A DNA stretch of 64,000 bases from Hydrogenivirga caldilitoris (lineage in GTDB: Bacteria > Aquificota > Aquificia > Aquificales > Aquificaceae). The stretch is from assembly GCF_003664005.1 (NCBI RefSeq), contig NZ_RCCJ01000001.1, forward strand, positions 992,001-1,056,000, given 5' to 3'. Positions 25,774 through 34,350 of this stretch are shown in pieces. The notes under the pieces were generated by a model. It saw only the letters and a list, made by a program, of their open reading frames with translations, was not told where the DNA came from and did no database searches. Positions within the stretch are counted from its first letter, which is position 1; each line of letters opens with the position of its first letter. A program made the position numbers and the translations under genes.

Positions 25774-25778
25774 GTGTC

Positions 25779-26309
25779 ATGGCTATTCTTCCTCCATCAG
25801 AAGGCTGGTTTCATCAGAAGGTAGCAAAGGACGAAAAGATATGGATGGTCCTGGCGTTTCTAATGTCCTTATTCCTGTTCTTCTGGATGATAATTTGGCA
25901 CGTCTACGCAAAGCAAAACCCTTCCTTTGTAACCTACAAGACAACACCTGAGGAGTTTTATGCTTTAACGGAAGCGTTTGTAAACAAGTACAAAGTAGGT
26001 GAGGAAAACGGGATACCGGTGGTAAAACCCCCGCCCGGGAGTGACGTCTTTCTCCTGGCTCAGCAGTTCAGGTGGTACCCTGCCCTAGTTCTTAAGAAAG
26101 GGGAAGAGTACAGGCTTCATATATCTTCCCTGGATGTCCTTCACGGTTTCTCCCTTCAGCCGGTTAACATGAACTTCATGGTTTATCCCAAGTACGACTA
26201 CGTTTTGACCTTCAAGCCCACATCGGCTGGAGAATACGCGATAGTTTGCAATGAGTTCTGCGGCATAGGGCATCACATGATGATAGGAAAGATAGTTGTT
26301 GAAGAATAA
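25779..26309 (+). CDS. CuA-containing subunit II of a heme-copper respiratory enzyme
   Basis: 176 residues with one N-terminal membrane helix (MVLAFLMSLFLFFWMIIW), the compact ba3-type form. All CuA ligands are present: His in DVLHGFSLQ, then CNEFCGIGHHMM with two Cys, His and Met. This subunit accepts electrons from a periplasmic cytochrome c or cupredoxin and passes them to subunit I. It lies between the small helix gene and subunit I. The partner subunit I lacks the usual Tyr, so the complex is probably a NO reductase with CuA rather than an O2 reductase. Confidence 0.92.
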   Translation: MAILPPSEGWFHQKVAKDEKIWMVLAFLMSLFLFFWMIIWHVYAKQNPSFVTYKTTPEEFYALTEAFVNKYKVGEENGIPVVKPPPGSDVFLLAQQFRWYPALVLKKGEEYRLHISSLDVLHGFSLQPVNMNFMVYPKYDYVLTFKPTSAGEYAIVCNEFCGIGHHMMIGKIVVEE

Positions 26310-26323
26310 GGGAGGTGAAAGCT

Positions 26324-28021
26324 ATGGCTGTTGCTGTTGAAGGTGGTGAGAAGTGGTTTAGGACCTGTGATGTCACGGGTTTCAAGGTAGATGTCAGGGC
26401 TGAGAAGATAGCCAAGGTGAACGCTGTTATGGCGGTTGTCTCCTTTCTTATAGCGGTTATCGCTGCACTCCTTCTGGTCTTCACAAGATGGCAGTTGTTT
26501 CATATTCTTCCCGTTGACTGGTATTACAGGGTTTTAACTCTACACGGCCTTGACGCTCTGGTCTTTTGGATAATCTTTTTTGAGCTTGCAGCTCTTACCT
26601 TCGCATCAACCGCATTTTTAAACACCAGGATGTCCTCTCCTGCAGCGGGATGGCTCGGAACTTTACTGGCAATAGTAGGTTGGCTCCTTGTAAACTACAC
26701 GATACTCGCAGGTCAGGCGGACGTTCTGATGACCTCTTACGCACCCCTAAAGGCTCACCCCCTCTTTTACTTAGGGATGATACTCTTTGCGGTCGGAGCA
26801 CTCGTTATAGTAACTACCTTCTTCGCCAACCTTATGATATGGAGAAGGGAGAACCCAGGACAGTCTTTACCACTCTTCGTCTATGGTCTCATGGCAGCTG
26901 CTATAATCGCAGTTATAACCATAGTCTCCGGTGCCATAATCTACATACCGACCTTCTTATGGTCCCTGGGAATCATAAAAGATATAGACCCGGCTGTTTA
27001 TAAATTGGTATGGTGGGGTCTTGGACACCCCTCCCAGCAGATAAACGTTGCAGCCCATGTTTCCGTATGGTATCTCCTTGCCTTTTTGACAGTTGGCGGT
27101 ACATCTATAAACGAAAAGGTAAGCAGATTTGCCTTCGTACTTTACATCGTTGCTATAAACGTTGCCTCTGCCCACCATCTCCTCGTTGACCCCGCAGTGA
27201 GCCCTGTCTGGAAGGTATGGAATACCAGCTACGTTATGTACCTTGCAGTATTCGCATCTATGATCCACGCCTTCGCCGTTCCCTCCGCCATAGAGGTTGC
27301 ACAGAGGAGAAAGGGATTCACCAAAGGTCTCTTTGAGTGGTTAAAGGCCGCCCCGTGGGGTAACCCAGGATTCTCAGGGCTTATGCTCTCTCTGATAATC
27401 TTCGGCTTCATAGGCGGTATAACAGGCGTTGTGAACGGGATGGAGCAGACAAACATAATTGTCCACAACACCATCTCGGTAACCGGTCACTTTAAGGGAG
27501 CAGTTGTTGGTGGAACAGCTTTAGCCTTCATGTCAGTTACTTACTACCTCATACCTCTCCTCTTCAGAAAGAAGATAGCCTTCTACGGAGTGGCGAAGTA
27601 CGTTCCCTGGCTCTTCGGAATAGGTATAGCTATACTTGGGGTCTCCATGTACATACTCGGAGCCTTTGGGGTTCCAAGGAGACACTGGGACATAACCTTC
27701 TCCGGAGGACCGTTCACTTATACATTCAACCCTGTAACGGATTTCTTCTGGGCTCTCTTTGGACTGGGCGGAGCACTTGCAGTTATAGGAGCGTTGATAT
27801 GGATACTTCAGGTGGTTGTCTCCGTCTTCTTTGGACAACCTTTCAACGGACCCAAAGACCTGCAGATTCCCATAGCGGAGCCTCCTCCTCCGGCTAAGGG
27901 AGAACACGAAGGCTTTGCGGCTCCGGGGACATTCGTTCTGGTTCTGCTGTTCATGGTCACCTTCATCATATTCGTTGCCCTTAACTACGGTTGGCTTTCC
28001 GCCATGTGGGAGGTCAAGTAA
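26324..28021 (+). CDS. Heme-copper subunit I without the catalytic Tyr; probable NO reductase (eNOR-like)
   Basis: 565 residues from ATG 26324 (GGAGGTG nine bases before), about 13 helices. The low-spin haem ligand His74 (TLHGLDA), the CuB ligands His235 and His284/285 (SAHHLLVDP) and the high-spin haem ligand His389 are all present. In the helix VI motif the usual HPEVY reads HPSQQ, so the cross-linked Tyr is Gln239. In helix X the usual HFH reads HFK, so Lys391 stands where the second low-spin haem ligand should be. Loss of the Tyr with CuB kept marks NO-reducing branches of the family. From memory, Gln at this site was described for the eNOR branch. The setting next to nirS supports NO reduction. 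An aberrant oxidase remains possible. Confidence 0.85.
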   Translation: MAVAVEGGEKWFRTCDVTGFKVDVRAEKIAKVNAVMAVVSFLIAVIAALLLVFTRWQLFHILPVDWYYRVLTLHGLDALVFWIIFFELAALTFASTAFLNTRMSSPAAGWLGTLLAIVGWLLVNYTILAGQADVLMTSYAPLKAHPLFYLGMILFAVGALVIVTTFFANLMIWRRENPGQSLPLFVYGLMAAAIIAVITIVSGAIIYIPTFLWSLGIIKDIDPAVYKLVWWGLGHPSQQINVAAHVSVWYLLAFLTVGGTSINEKVSRFAFVLYIVAINVASAHHLLVDPAVSPVWKVWNTSYVMYLAVFASMIHAFAVPSAIEVAQRRKGFTKGLFEWLKAAPWGNPGFSGLMLSLIIFGFIGGITGVVNGMEQTNIIVHNTISVTGHFKGAVVGGTALAFMSVTYYLIPLLFRKKIAFYGVAKYVPWLFGIGIAILGVSMYILGAFGVPRRHWDITFSGGPFTYTFNPVTDFFWALFGLGGALAVIGALIWILQVVVSVFFGQPFNGPKDLQIPIAEPPPPAKGEHEGFAAPGTFVLVLLFMVTFIIFVALNYGWLSAMWEVK

Positions 28022-28024
28022 CCC

Positions 28025-28777
28025 ATGGCTCCCCTCCTTGCCTCCCTTCTTTTTCTTCTTTCCTTTTTATCCTTCTCTCAGGACATAACGCCCAACGCAG
28101 AAGTAGTTCTCGGCAGGGAGGTTCCTAACGTAATCCTCACAGATTCAAAGGGAAAGAGGTTGAGCCTTAGGGAACTTTCTGAAGGGAAACCTGTTCTTTT
28201 AAGCTTCATATATACGAGATGTACCTCCTCCTGCCCCCTGATAGTTCAAAGGCTCAGGGAAGCCCTCTCCCGAATTGACTCAGAGGACTACAAGGTGGTT
28301 CTCGTGGACTTTGACGATAGAGATACCATCTCGGAGCTGGGAAAGTTTGTGAAGCAGAGGCAAATATACGAGCCAGGTTGGAGTGTAGTCCTCGTGGAAA
28401 GCAAGCAGCTTATGTCTCTCACAAGAACCCTTGACTTTAAGTTTTTCTACGACAAGGAGACCGACATGTTTGCCCATCCCAACGTGCTGATCGTCCTCTC
28501 TCCCAAGTTAAAGGTTACGGGATACATACTGGGTATATCTTACGACCCCCAGAGGCTATCTGCCCTTTTGAAAGAAGCCCGTGAGGAAAGGGTTTCAATA
28601 AACCCCATAAAAGGTTTGTTACTCAAGTGCTTTAGGTTTGACCCTGTAACTGGCACCTACAGTATTGACTGGTCTTTCGTGGCTATGGTCTTGGGCGGGC
28701 TTATCCCCATAACGGTGATGTTTTACTACGTGGTTTTGAAGAATATCCTACTTGGGTTCAGGAGGGCAACCGGATGA
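28025..28777 (+). CDS. SCO1/SenC-type copper chaperone
   Basis: 250 residues with a signal or anchor helix at the start. A thioredoxin-like domain follows with the copper site CTSSCP and the distal His (in MFAHPNVLIV), and a second hydrophobic segment lies near the C-terminus (about residues 218-240). SCO proteins load copper into the CuA site of subunit II. It follows subunit I by three bases and precedes nirS, which has its own promoter. Confidence 0.88.
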   Translation: MAPLLASLLFLLSFLSFSQDITPNAEVVLGREVPNVILTDSKGKRLSLRELSEGKPVLLSFIYTRCTSSCPLIVQRLREALSRIDSEDYKVVLVDFDDRDTISELGKFVKQRQIYEPGWSVVLVESKQLMSLTRTLDFKFFYDKETDMFAHPNVLIVLSPKLKVTGYILGISYDPQRLSALLKEAREERVSINPIKGLLLKCFRFDPVTGTYSIDWSFVAMVLGGLIPITVMFYYVVLKNILLGFRRATG

Positions 28778-28804
28778 GTTCTTTTGTTGGTTCTAATATT
28801 TACG

Positions 28805-28822
28805 AGTTAATGGTCATTAACT
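28805..28822 (+). promoter_or_regulatory. CRP/FNR-type palindrome upstream of nirS
   Basis: AGTTAATG-GT-CATTAACT is a perfect 8-base inverted repeat. Read as TTAAT-N4-ATTAA it has the spacing of FNR/NNR/DNR boxes (TTGAT-N4-ATCAA). Its centre is about 46 bases before the predicted transcription start, near the position used by class II activators. Confidence 0.65.
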
Positions 28823-28824
28823 TA

Positions 28825-28853
28825 TTGACAAAGACGTCCTGTGAATGTATGCT
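28825..28853 (+). promoter_or_regulatory. Promoter of nirS
   Basis: TTGACA at 28825-28830 and TATGCT at 28848-28853, 17 bases apart. A leader of about 30 bases leads to AGGAGGTG before ATG 28892. The palindrome just upstream suggests activation under nitrite or NO with little oxygen. Confidence 0.65.
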
Positions 28854-28891
28854 TACTTATATGACATATATCAGGAATAGGAGGTGTTGTC

Positions 28892-30541
28892 ATGAAGTCG
28901 TTTAAGCTCGGTCTGGCAGCAGGAGTGCTAACGTTGGGTGCCAGCCTGGTAGCAGGTGCCGCGGAGGTCCCAAAACTCACGCCGGAAGAGATGAAGAAAG
29001 CCTCTCAGATATTCTTTGACCGGTGTGCAGGATGTCACGGGATGCTCAGGAAGGGTGCAACGGGACCGGCCCTCACGCCGGATATAACGAGGCAGAGGGG
29101 ACTTCAGTACCTTGAGACGATAATCACCAACGGAACACCGGGAGGAATGCCCGACTGGGGAAGACAAGGCATACTCACGAAGGACGAGATCAAGCTACTT
29201 GCGAAGTTCCTTATGCACGAGCCCCCTGAACCTCCACTGATGTCTCTTGCAGAGATGAAGAAGTGGTGGAAGGTTTACGTCCCACCCGAAGCCAGACCTA
29301 CAAAACCTGAGCACAACCTCAACTGGAAGAACTTCATGGGAATCATACTCAGGGATGTAGGTAAGGTAGCTATAGTTGATGGAGATACGAAGAAGCTTGT
29401 CAGCATAGTGGATACTGGATTTGCTGTCCACATATTCAGATCTTCAGGGACGGGAAGGTACTTCCTCACCATAGGAAGGGACGGAAAGGCAACCCTCATA
29501 GACCTCTGGCTCAAGAAACCCGACAAGGTCGCGGAGGTGAAGGTCTGTTACGACGCGAGGTCCATAGATACGAGCAAGTATAAAGGACCCAGAGGTGACT
29601 TCATGGACAAGCTTGCCATAGTGGGATGCTACTGGCCTCCAAGCTTCGTTCTCCTTGACGGGCAGACATTAGAGCCTATTAAGATAGTGGACACAAGTGA
29701 CTACACTTGGGATACCAACGAGTACGTGAGAGAGGCAAGGGTAGCCTCCATAGTCGCCTCCCACCACGACCCAGAGTGGATAGTCAGCAACAAAGAACCA
29801 GGAAAGGTTCTCATAGTCAATTACGAAGACCCCACAAACTTAAAGATGCATTACATTGACGCGGAGAGGTTCCTCCACGACGGTGGTTGGGACATGTCTA
29901 AGAGATACTTCCTGGTTGCTGCCAACATGAGGAACAAGGTGATAGTTATAGATTCCGTTGAGAAGAAGTATGTTGCAGAGATAGAGACTGGTGTAAAACC
30001 ACACCCTGGAAGGGGAGCTAACTTCGTCCACGCAAGGTACGGACCCGTATGGTGTACGGGACACCTTGGTTCCAACAACGTAGCTTGCATAGGAACAGAC
30101 CCGATCAACAGGTCAAGGTACGCCTGGAAGCTCGTTGCCAACATTGAACTCCCCGGACCCGGTGGAGGAACGCTCTTCATCAAGACACATCCCGAATCCC
30201 CCCACATATGGGTTGACAGACCCCTCAGCGCCGAGCCGAAACTCCAGAGAGAGCTCTACGTTATAGACAAGGACAGCCTCAAGGTTATAAAGACGATAAA
30301 CGTTATAGAGGAGCTTAAGAAGAAGGGCTACAAGAACATAGACGGAAGGGTCGTTCATCCAGAGTTTGATATGTACGGCAAAGAGGTATGGGTCTCCGTG
30401 TGGGGTAGAAAGGATAAGCCCACCGCACTGGTTGTCTTTGACGACAGGACGATGGAGATAAAGGAGGTAATAACCGGGGACTGGGTAAGGACTCCGACGG
30501 GCATATTCAACGTATACACAACGACCAACGATATCTATTGA
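28892..30541 (+). CDS. nirS: Cytochrome cd1 nitrite reductase
   Basis: 549 residues with a signal peptide (LGLAAGVLTLGASLVAGA). An N-terminal haem c domain (CAGCH near residue 46) is followed by the eight-bladed haem d1 propeller. Typical blade stretches are GFAVHIFRSSGTGRYFLTIG, VASIVASHHDPEWIVS with the distal His pair, and GHLGSNNVACIGTDP. The enzyme reduces nitrite to NO in the periplasm. The genes that follow make its haem d1. It has its own promoter and an upstream palindrome. Confidence 0.96.
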   Translation: MKSFKLGLAAGVLTLGASLVAGAAEVPKLTPEEMKKASQIFFDRCAGCHGMLRKGATGPALTPDITRQRGLQYLETIITNGTPGGMPDWGRQGILTKDEIKLLAKFLMHEPPEPPLMSLAEMKKWWKVYVPPEARPTKPEHNLNWKNFMGIILRDVGKVAIVDGDTKKLVSIVDTGFAVHIFRSSGTGRYFLTIGRDGKATLIDLWLKKPDKVAEVKVCYDARSIDTSKYKGPRGDFMDKLAIVGCYWPPSFVLLDGQTLEPIKIVDTSDYTWDTNEYVREARVASIVASHHDPEWIVSNKEPGKVLIVNYEDPTNLKMHYIDAERFLHDGGWDMSKRYFLVAANMRNKVIVIDSVEKKYVAEIETGVKPHPGRGANFVHARYGPVWCTGHLGSNNVACIGTDPINRSRYAWKLVANIELPGPGGGTLFIKTHPESPHIWVDRPLSAEPKLQRELYVIDKDSLKVIKTINVIEELKKKGYKNIDGRVVHPEFDMYGKEVWVSVWGRKDKPTALVVFDDRTMEIKEVITGDWVRTPTGIFNVYTTTNDIY

Positions 30542-30552
30542 GGTGAAATGAC

Positions 30553-32238
30553 ATGGCCTCTCTCATCTCACTACGCTCCCTCGCCCCCTCCCTTCCCCTT
30601 TTCTTTTTTCTTTTTTCCTTTGCAGACGATGGGAGAGGTATATACCTAAAACACTGTGCTTCCTGTCACCATGAGGACAGGATAGGAAGAACAGCTCCTC
30701 CTCTCCTACCAGAGTTCCTCGGGAAGAAAAACGACGATTATCTTGTAAGGGTTATAAAGGAAGGAATTCCCGCATCCAGCATGCCTTCTTTCGGGTTCCT
30801 CTCCGAAAAGGACGTCAAGAAATTGATAGATTTCATTAGGAAACCCTCTCCTCACTTGATCTATACACTGAAGGATATAGAGAACAGTTATACAAAGTTA
30901 GAAGGTAATACTAAGAAACTTGGTATAAAGGACGTTAAGAACCTCATCGTTGCGGTTGATAGAGGCTCCAGAAAAGTATCCCTGATTGAAGAAAGCCGTG
31001 TTCTTGATAGCTTCCCTTTTGGGAACGTCCATGGAGGTGTAAAGTTCTCCCCTGGGGGTAGGGACTTTTACGTACCCGCAAGGGACGGATGGATAGCCCA
31101 TTACAGTGTTGAAGAGGGAAGACTGAAGGAGAAGATAAGAGCCTGTATTTACCTGAGAAATATAGCCCTTTCACCATCAGGTAACAGACTTCTGGCAAGC
31201 TGTGTCTTACCCAAATCGCTCCTCTTGATGGACAAAAACCTCAAACCCTTAAAGAAGATAGAGCTGGAGGGAAGACCGGGGGCAGTTTACGAGCTGAACA
31301 AGAGCGGACACTTTATACTGACCTTCAGGGATAAGCCATACGTGGCTTTAGTAAATCAGGAAGGGGATATCCTTTATAAGCGCATAGATAGCCCTTTAGA
31401 GGACTTCTTCATAGACCCCCTTGAAAGGTTCATAGTGGGCAGCTCAAGAAAAGAGGGGAAGCTGTTAGTTTACGAGCTTGAATCCCTAAAAAAGGTATTT
31501 GAAAGAGAGGTACCAGGGCTTCCTCATCTCTTCTCTGCAAGCTTCTGGTACACAGGAGGAAGCTTTTACTTCGCCACCCGTCACATAGGTTCAACAAAGG
31601 TAAGTATATGGAGAATGTACGATTGGGAGTTAGTCAAAGAGATAGACACGGGAGGGAAAGGCTTTTTTGTCAGAACGAACTCCAAGGTTCCTGACCTGTG
31701 GATAGATAACGGTGGCGGTGAGTTTATCCTCATTGATAAGAAGAGCCTTGAGGTAAAGAGGTTTAAAGCTTCAGAGGGTGGACAGGCAACCCATGTGGAG
31801 TTTTCCGCTGACGGGAGGTTCGCGTATGTGAGCGTGGTGGGGGGTAAAAGGGGGCTTTACCTTTACGACCCTTTAAGCCTTGAACCCTTAGGCAAGATTC
31901 CGGCGGAATACCCTGTTGGGAAGTACAACTTTGTAAATAAAAGCAGGAGTTTTGATACCGTCCAGCTTGGTTATCAGGTTTTTATGGAAAAGTGCTGGGG
32001 CTGCCACCATACGACAAAGGAAGCCTTTGGACCTCCGTTCAAATGGATCGCCAAACATAGGAACAAAGCTCAAATAGTTTCTCAGATGCTTAACCCTGAA
32101 GAAACGGCAAAACTACTGGGATACGATAGGAACGCGATGCCAAAGATAGCCCTGTCTCCGGAGGAGGTAGAGGTCCTGCTTTCTCTGATAGAGAGTCTTA
32201 AGGGGGATGAGGAGGATAAACATGCTAAGACTGAGTGA
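30553..32238 (+). CDS. nirN: NirN-like haem d1 protein with an extra C-terminal cytochrome c domain
   Basis: 561 residues. A signal peptide precedes an N-terminal haem c site (CASCH) and a d1-type propeller related to NirS, NirN and NirF. After the propeller, at about residues 475-550, comes a second haem c domain with CWGCH and a Met-containing RNAMPKIALSPEEVEVL end. NirN of Pseudomonas has only the N-terminal haem c and performs the last step of haem d1 synthesis (dihydro-d1 dehydrogenation). The extra domain looks like a fused NirC-type cytochrome. It lies 11 bases after nirS and overlaps nirJ. Whether it is NirN or another d1 propeller protein is not settled by motif alone. Confidence 0.75.
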   Translation: MASLISLRSLAPSLPLFFFLFSFADDGRGIYLKHCASCHHEDRIGRTAPPLLPEFLGKKNDDYLVRVIKEGIPASSMPSFGFLSEKDVKKLIDFIRKPSPHLIYTLKDIENSYTKLEGNTKKLGIKDVKNLIVAVDRGSRKVSLIEESRVLDSFPFGNVHGGVKFSPGGRDFYVPARDGWIAHYSVEEGRLKEKIRACIYLRNIALSPSGNRLLASCVLPKSLLLMDKNLKPLKKIELEGRPGAVYELNKSGHFILTFRDKPYVALVNQEGDILYKRIDSPLEDFFIDPLERFIVGSSRKEGKLLVYELESLKKVFEREVPGLPHLFSASFWYTGGSFYFATRHIGSTKVSIWRMYDWELVKEIDTGGKGFFVRTNSKVPDLWIDNGGGEFILIDKKSLEVKRFKASEGGQATHVEFSADGRFAYVSVVGGKRGLYLYDPLSLEPLGKIPAEYPVGKYNFVNKSRSFDTVQLGYQVFMEKCWGCHHTTKEAFGPPFKWIAKHRNKAQIVSQMLNPEETAKLLGYDRNAMPKIALSPEEVEVLLSLIESLKGDEEDKHAKTE

Positions 32239-33310
32239 GTTTATCAGGAAGGCTCTGGGGGAAGATAGGTACAGGCCGTTTCCAGGAGTTATACTCATAT
32301 GGAACTTAACCAACCGATGCAATCTCTACTGCAAGCACTGTTACTCTTCTGCCAATCAGGAAACCAAAGGAGAGCTTTCCCTCACGGATATAGAGAGAGT
32401 TGCTGGGGAACTGGTAGAAGAGAATGTAAGGTTTGCAATTCTGTCTGGCGGAGAACCCCTTCTGAGAGGAGACATATACGATATAGCAGAGGTTTTGAAG
32501 GGAAAAGGAATTAAAACTTACCTGTCTACCAACGGACTCCTTATAAACCAAGATAACGTTTACAGGATAAGAGATAGCTTTGATTACGTCGGCATAAGCA
32601 TAGACGGAACCCCCGAAATCCATGACTCCTTCAGGGGAAAGAGACACTCCTTTGAAGAAGCTCTAAACGCCTTAAGATTGTGTCAGAGAATCGGTATAAA
32701 GGCAGGTCTTAGGTTCACACTAACAGAGCAGACAGCTGGCTCCCTGCCCTTCATCTTTGAGCTCGTTGAGGAGATAGGTGTTCCTAAAGTCTATATATCC
32801 CACCTCGTTTACTCAGGAAGGGGGCAAAAACTTAAAGACGTTGATAAGAAAAGGTACAGGGAACTCGTGGAGTATATAGTCAGTAAAGCCTTTGAGTTTG
32901 TTGAGGAAGGCAAGGAAGTAGATATAGTTACAGGTAACAACGAGGCGGATGCGGTAGTACTTCTCAAGGAGTTTGAAAAGAGATACCCTGACAAGAAGGA
33001 AAAGCTGCTGGAGATATTGAGAAGCTGGGGAGGCAACCAGGCAGGTGTCAGATTGGTAAACATAGATTACAGAGGGAATGTAAAGCCAGACCCCTTCTTC
33101 TTCCACAGTCTTGGAAGCTTGAGAGAAAGAAGCTTCTCGGAGATATGGAACTCTAATGGTTTACTCTCTAAGCTAAGAGAAAAACCCAGGACTATAAAGG
33201 GTAGATGTTCAAACTGTCCTTACCTGGACATATGTAACGGAAACTCAAGAGCTAGAGCCTACTTCTCCTATGGAGATTACTTTGCGGAGGACCCGGCATG
33301 CTATATCTGA
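32222..33310 (+). CDS. nirJ: Radical SAM haem d1 biosynthesis enzyme NirJ
   Basis: 362 residues from ATG 32222, which follows GGAGG; an in-frame start at 32207 lies before that site. The radical SAM triad is CNLYCKHC, followed by FAILSGGEPLLRGD and STNGL. A C-terminal SPASM-type Cys group is CSNCPYLDIC plus a late Cys. NirJ replaces two propionates by oxo groups on the path to haem d1. It overlaps nirN and nirF. Confidence 0.9.
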   Translation: MLRLSEFIRKALGEDRYRPFPGVILIWNLTNRCNLYCKHCYSSANQETKGELSLTDIERVAGELVEENVRFAILSGGEPLLRGDIYDIAEVLKGKGIKTYLSTNGLLINQDNVYRIRDSFDYVGISIDGTPEIHDSFRGKRHSFEEALNALRLCQRIGIKAGLRFTLTEQTAGSLPFIFELVEEIGVPKVYISHLVYSGRGQKLKDVDKKRYRELVEYIVSKAFEFVEEGKEVDIVTGNNEADAVVLLKEFEKRYPDKKEKLLEILRSWGGNQAGVRLVNIDYRGNVKPDPFFFHSLGSLRERSFSEIWNSNGLLSKLREKPRTIKGRCSNCPYLDICNGNSRARAYFSYGDYFAEDPACYI

Positions 33311-34347
33311 TAGCCCTTCTTCTATCTGCCTTTGCATACGCTGAAAAGGTTTACGTTGTGGAAAGAGAACGGGGAGCGGTTGCCGTGGTTGAAAACGATA
33401 AACTCAAGGGTGAGGTAAAGAACTTAGGAAACCTCAACCACGCAACACTCAAGTTTTTAGGGAGTAAGGCTTTTGTGGTCAGCAGGGACGGCTTTCTATC
33501 AAGCGTAGATACAGACAAAGATAGTCTCATGGGAAAAGTAAAGGTGGGAGACAGCACCATCGGGTTCACCTTCTGTGAGGGAAAGATTGTTGTAGCCAAT
33601 TACTCTCCCCACACGGTTGTATTTCTCAGTCCGGAGCTGGAAATCCTGAGGGAGATAGACACAGGTTCAAGGAACGTGGGTATAAAGAGCTATAAGAACC
33701 TTTTGACCTTTGCCCTTATGGATAGAGACCAAGTATGGGTACTTGACTGCAAAGATTACAGGAAAGTCAAAGTCTTTGAAAACGTGGGAAACATGCCCTT
33801 TGATGCCCTTTTATCCGGAGAAAGCTACCTTGTAGGCTTCTTCAAAGAGAGTTCTGTTGGCGTAGCGAACCTCAAGGACCTGACTTACAGAAAGGTAAGT
33901 TTCAGAGCTGAAAAGGGTGAGGTAGTTTTCAAGATCCCCCACTTTGGTCTGTGGGGTGTGTACGGGAAGAAAGCTTACATACCTGCAGTTGGTGAAAGAA
34001 GAGTTCACATAGTGAACCTGGAAAGCTTTGAGTATGAAGGAAGCATAGAGCTTCCAGGGCTACCTGTTTTCGTTTCCGTATCACCGGACGGGAAGTATGT
34101 GGCGGTCAATTACAGCGGGGACATGGAAGACTACCTGACGCTTATAAACCGGGGGGAAGGGAAAGTAATCAGGACAGAGAAACTTGGGAAGAGGATTCTC
34201 CACTTCCGATTCACATCTGATGGGAAGTTCATTTATCTGTCCTCGTATTACGAGAACAGGTTGAAGAAGGTCAGCGTTCCTGAGTTGAAGGTGTTAGGGG
34301 AGGTAAATGTTCCAACGCCTTCGGGTGTCTTCATCAAGGGAGGTTGA
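33298..34347 (+). CDS. nirF: Haem d1 biosynthesis protein NirF
   Basis: 349 residues. A short signal peptide (LIALLLSAFAYA) precedes a beta-propeller with the d1 protein pattern (RERGAVAVVEND, VSRDGFLSSVDTD, PVFVSVSPDGKYVAVNYSGD). NirF is the periplasmic dehydrogenase that converts the NirJ product to dihydro-d1 haem. The gene starts within the end of nirJ and is followed by nirE after three bases. Confidence 0.88.
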   Translation: MLYLIALLLSAFAYAEKVYVVERERGAVAVVENDKLKGEVKNLGNLNHATLKFLGSKAFVVSRDGFLSSVDTDKDSLMGKVKVGDSTIGFTFCEGKIVVANYSPHTVVFLSPELEILREIDTGSRNVGIKSYKNLLTFALMDRDQVWVLDCKDYRKVKVFENVGNMPFDALLSGESYLVGFFKESSVGVANLKDLTYRKVSFRAEKGEVVFKIPHFGLWGVYGKKAYIPAVGERRVHIVNLESFEYEGSIELPGLPVFVSVSPDGKYVAVNYSGDMEDYLTLINRGEGKVIRTEKLGKRILHFRFTSDGKFIYLSSYYENRLKKVSVPELKVLGEVNVPTPSGVFIKGG

Positions 34348-34350
34348 GCT

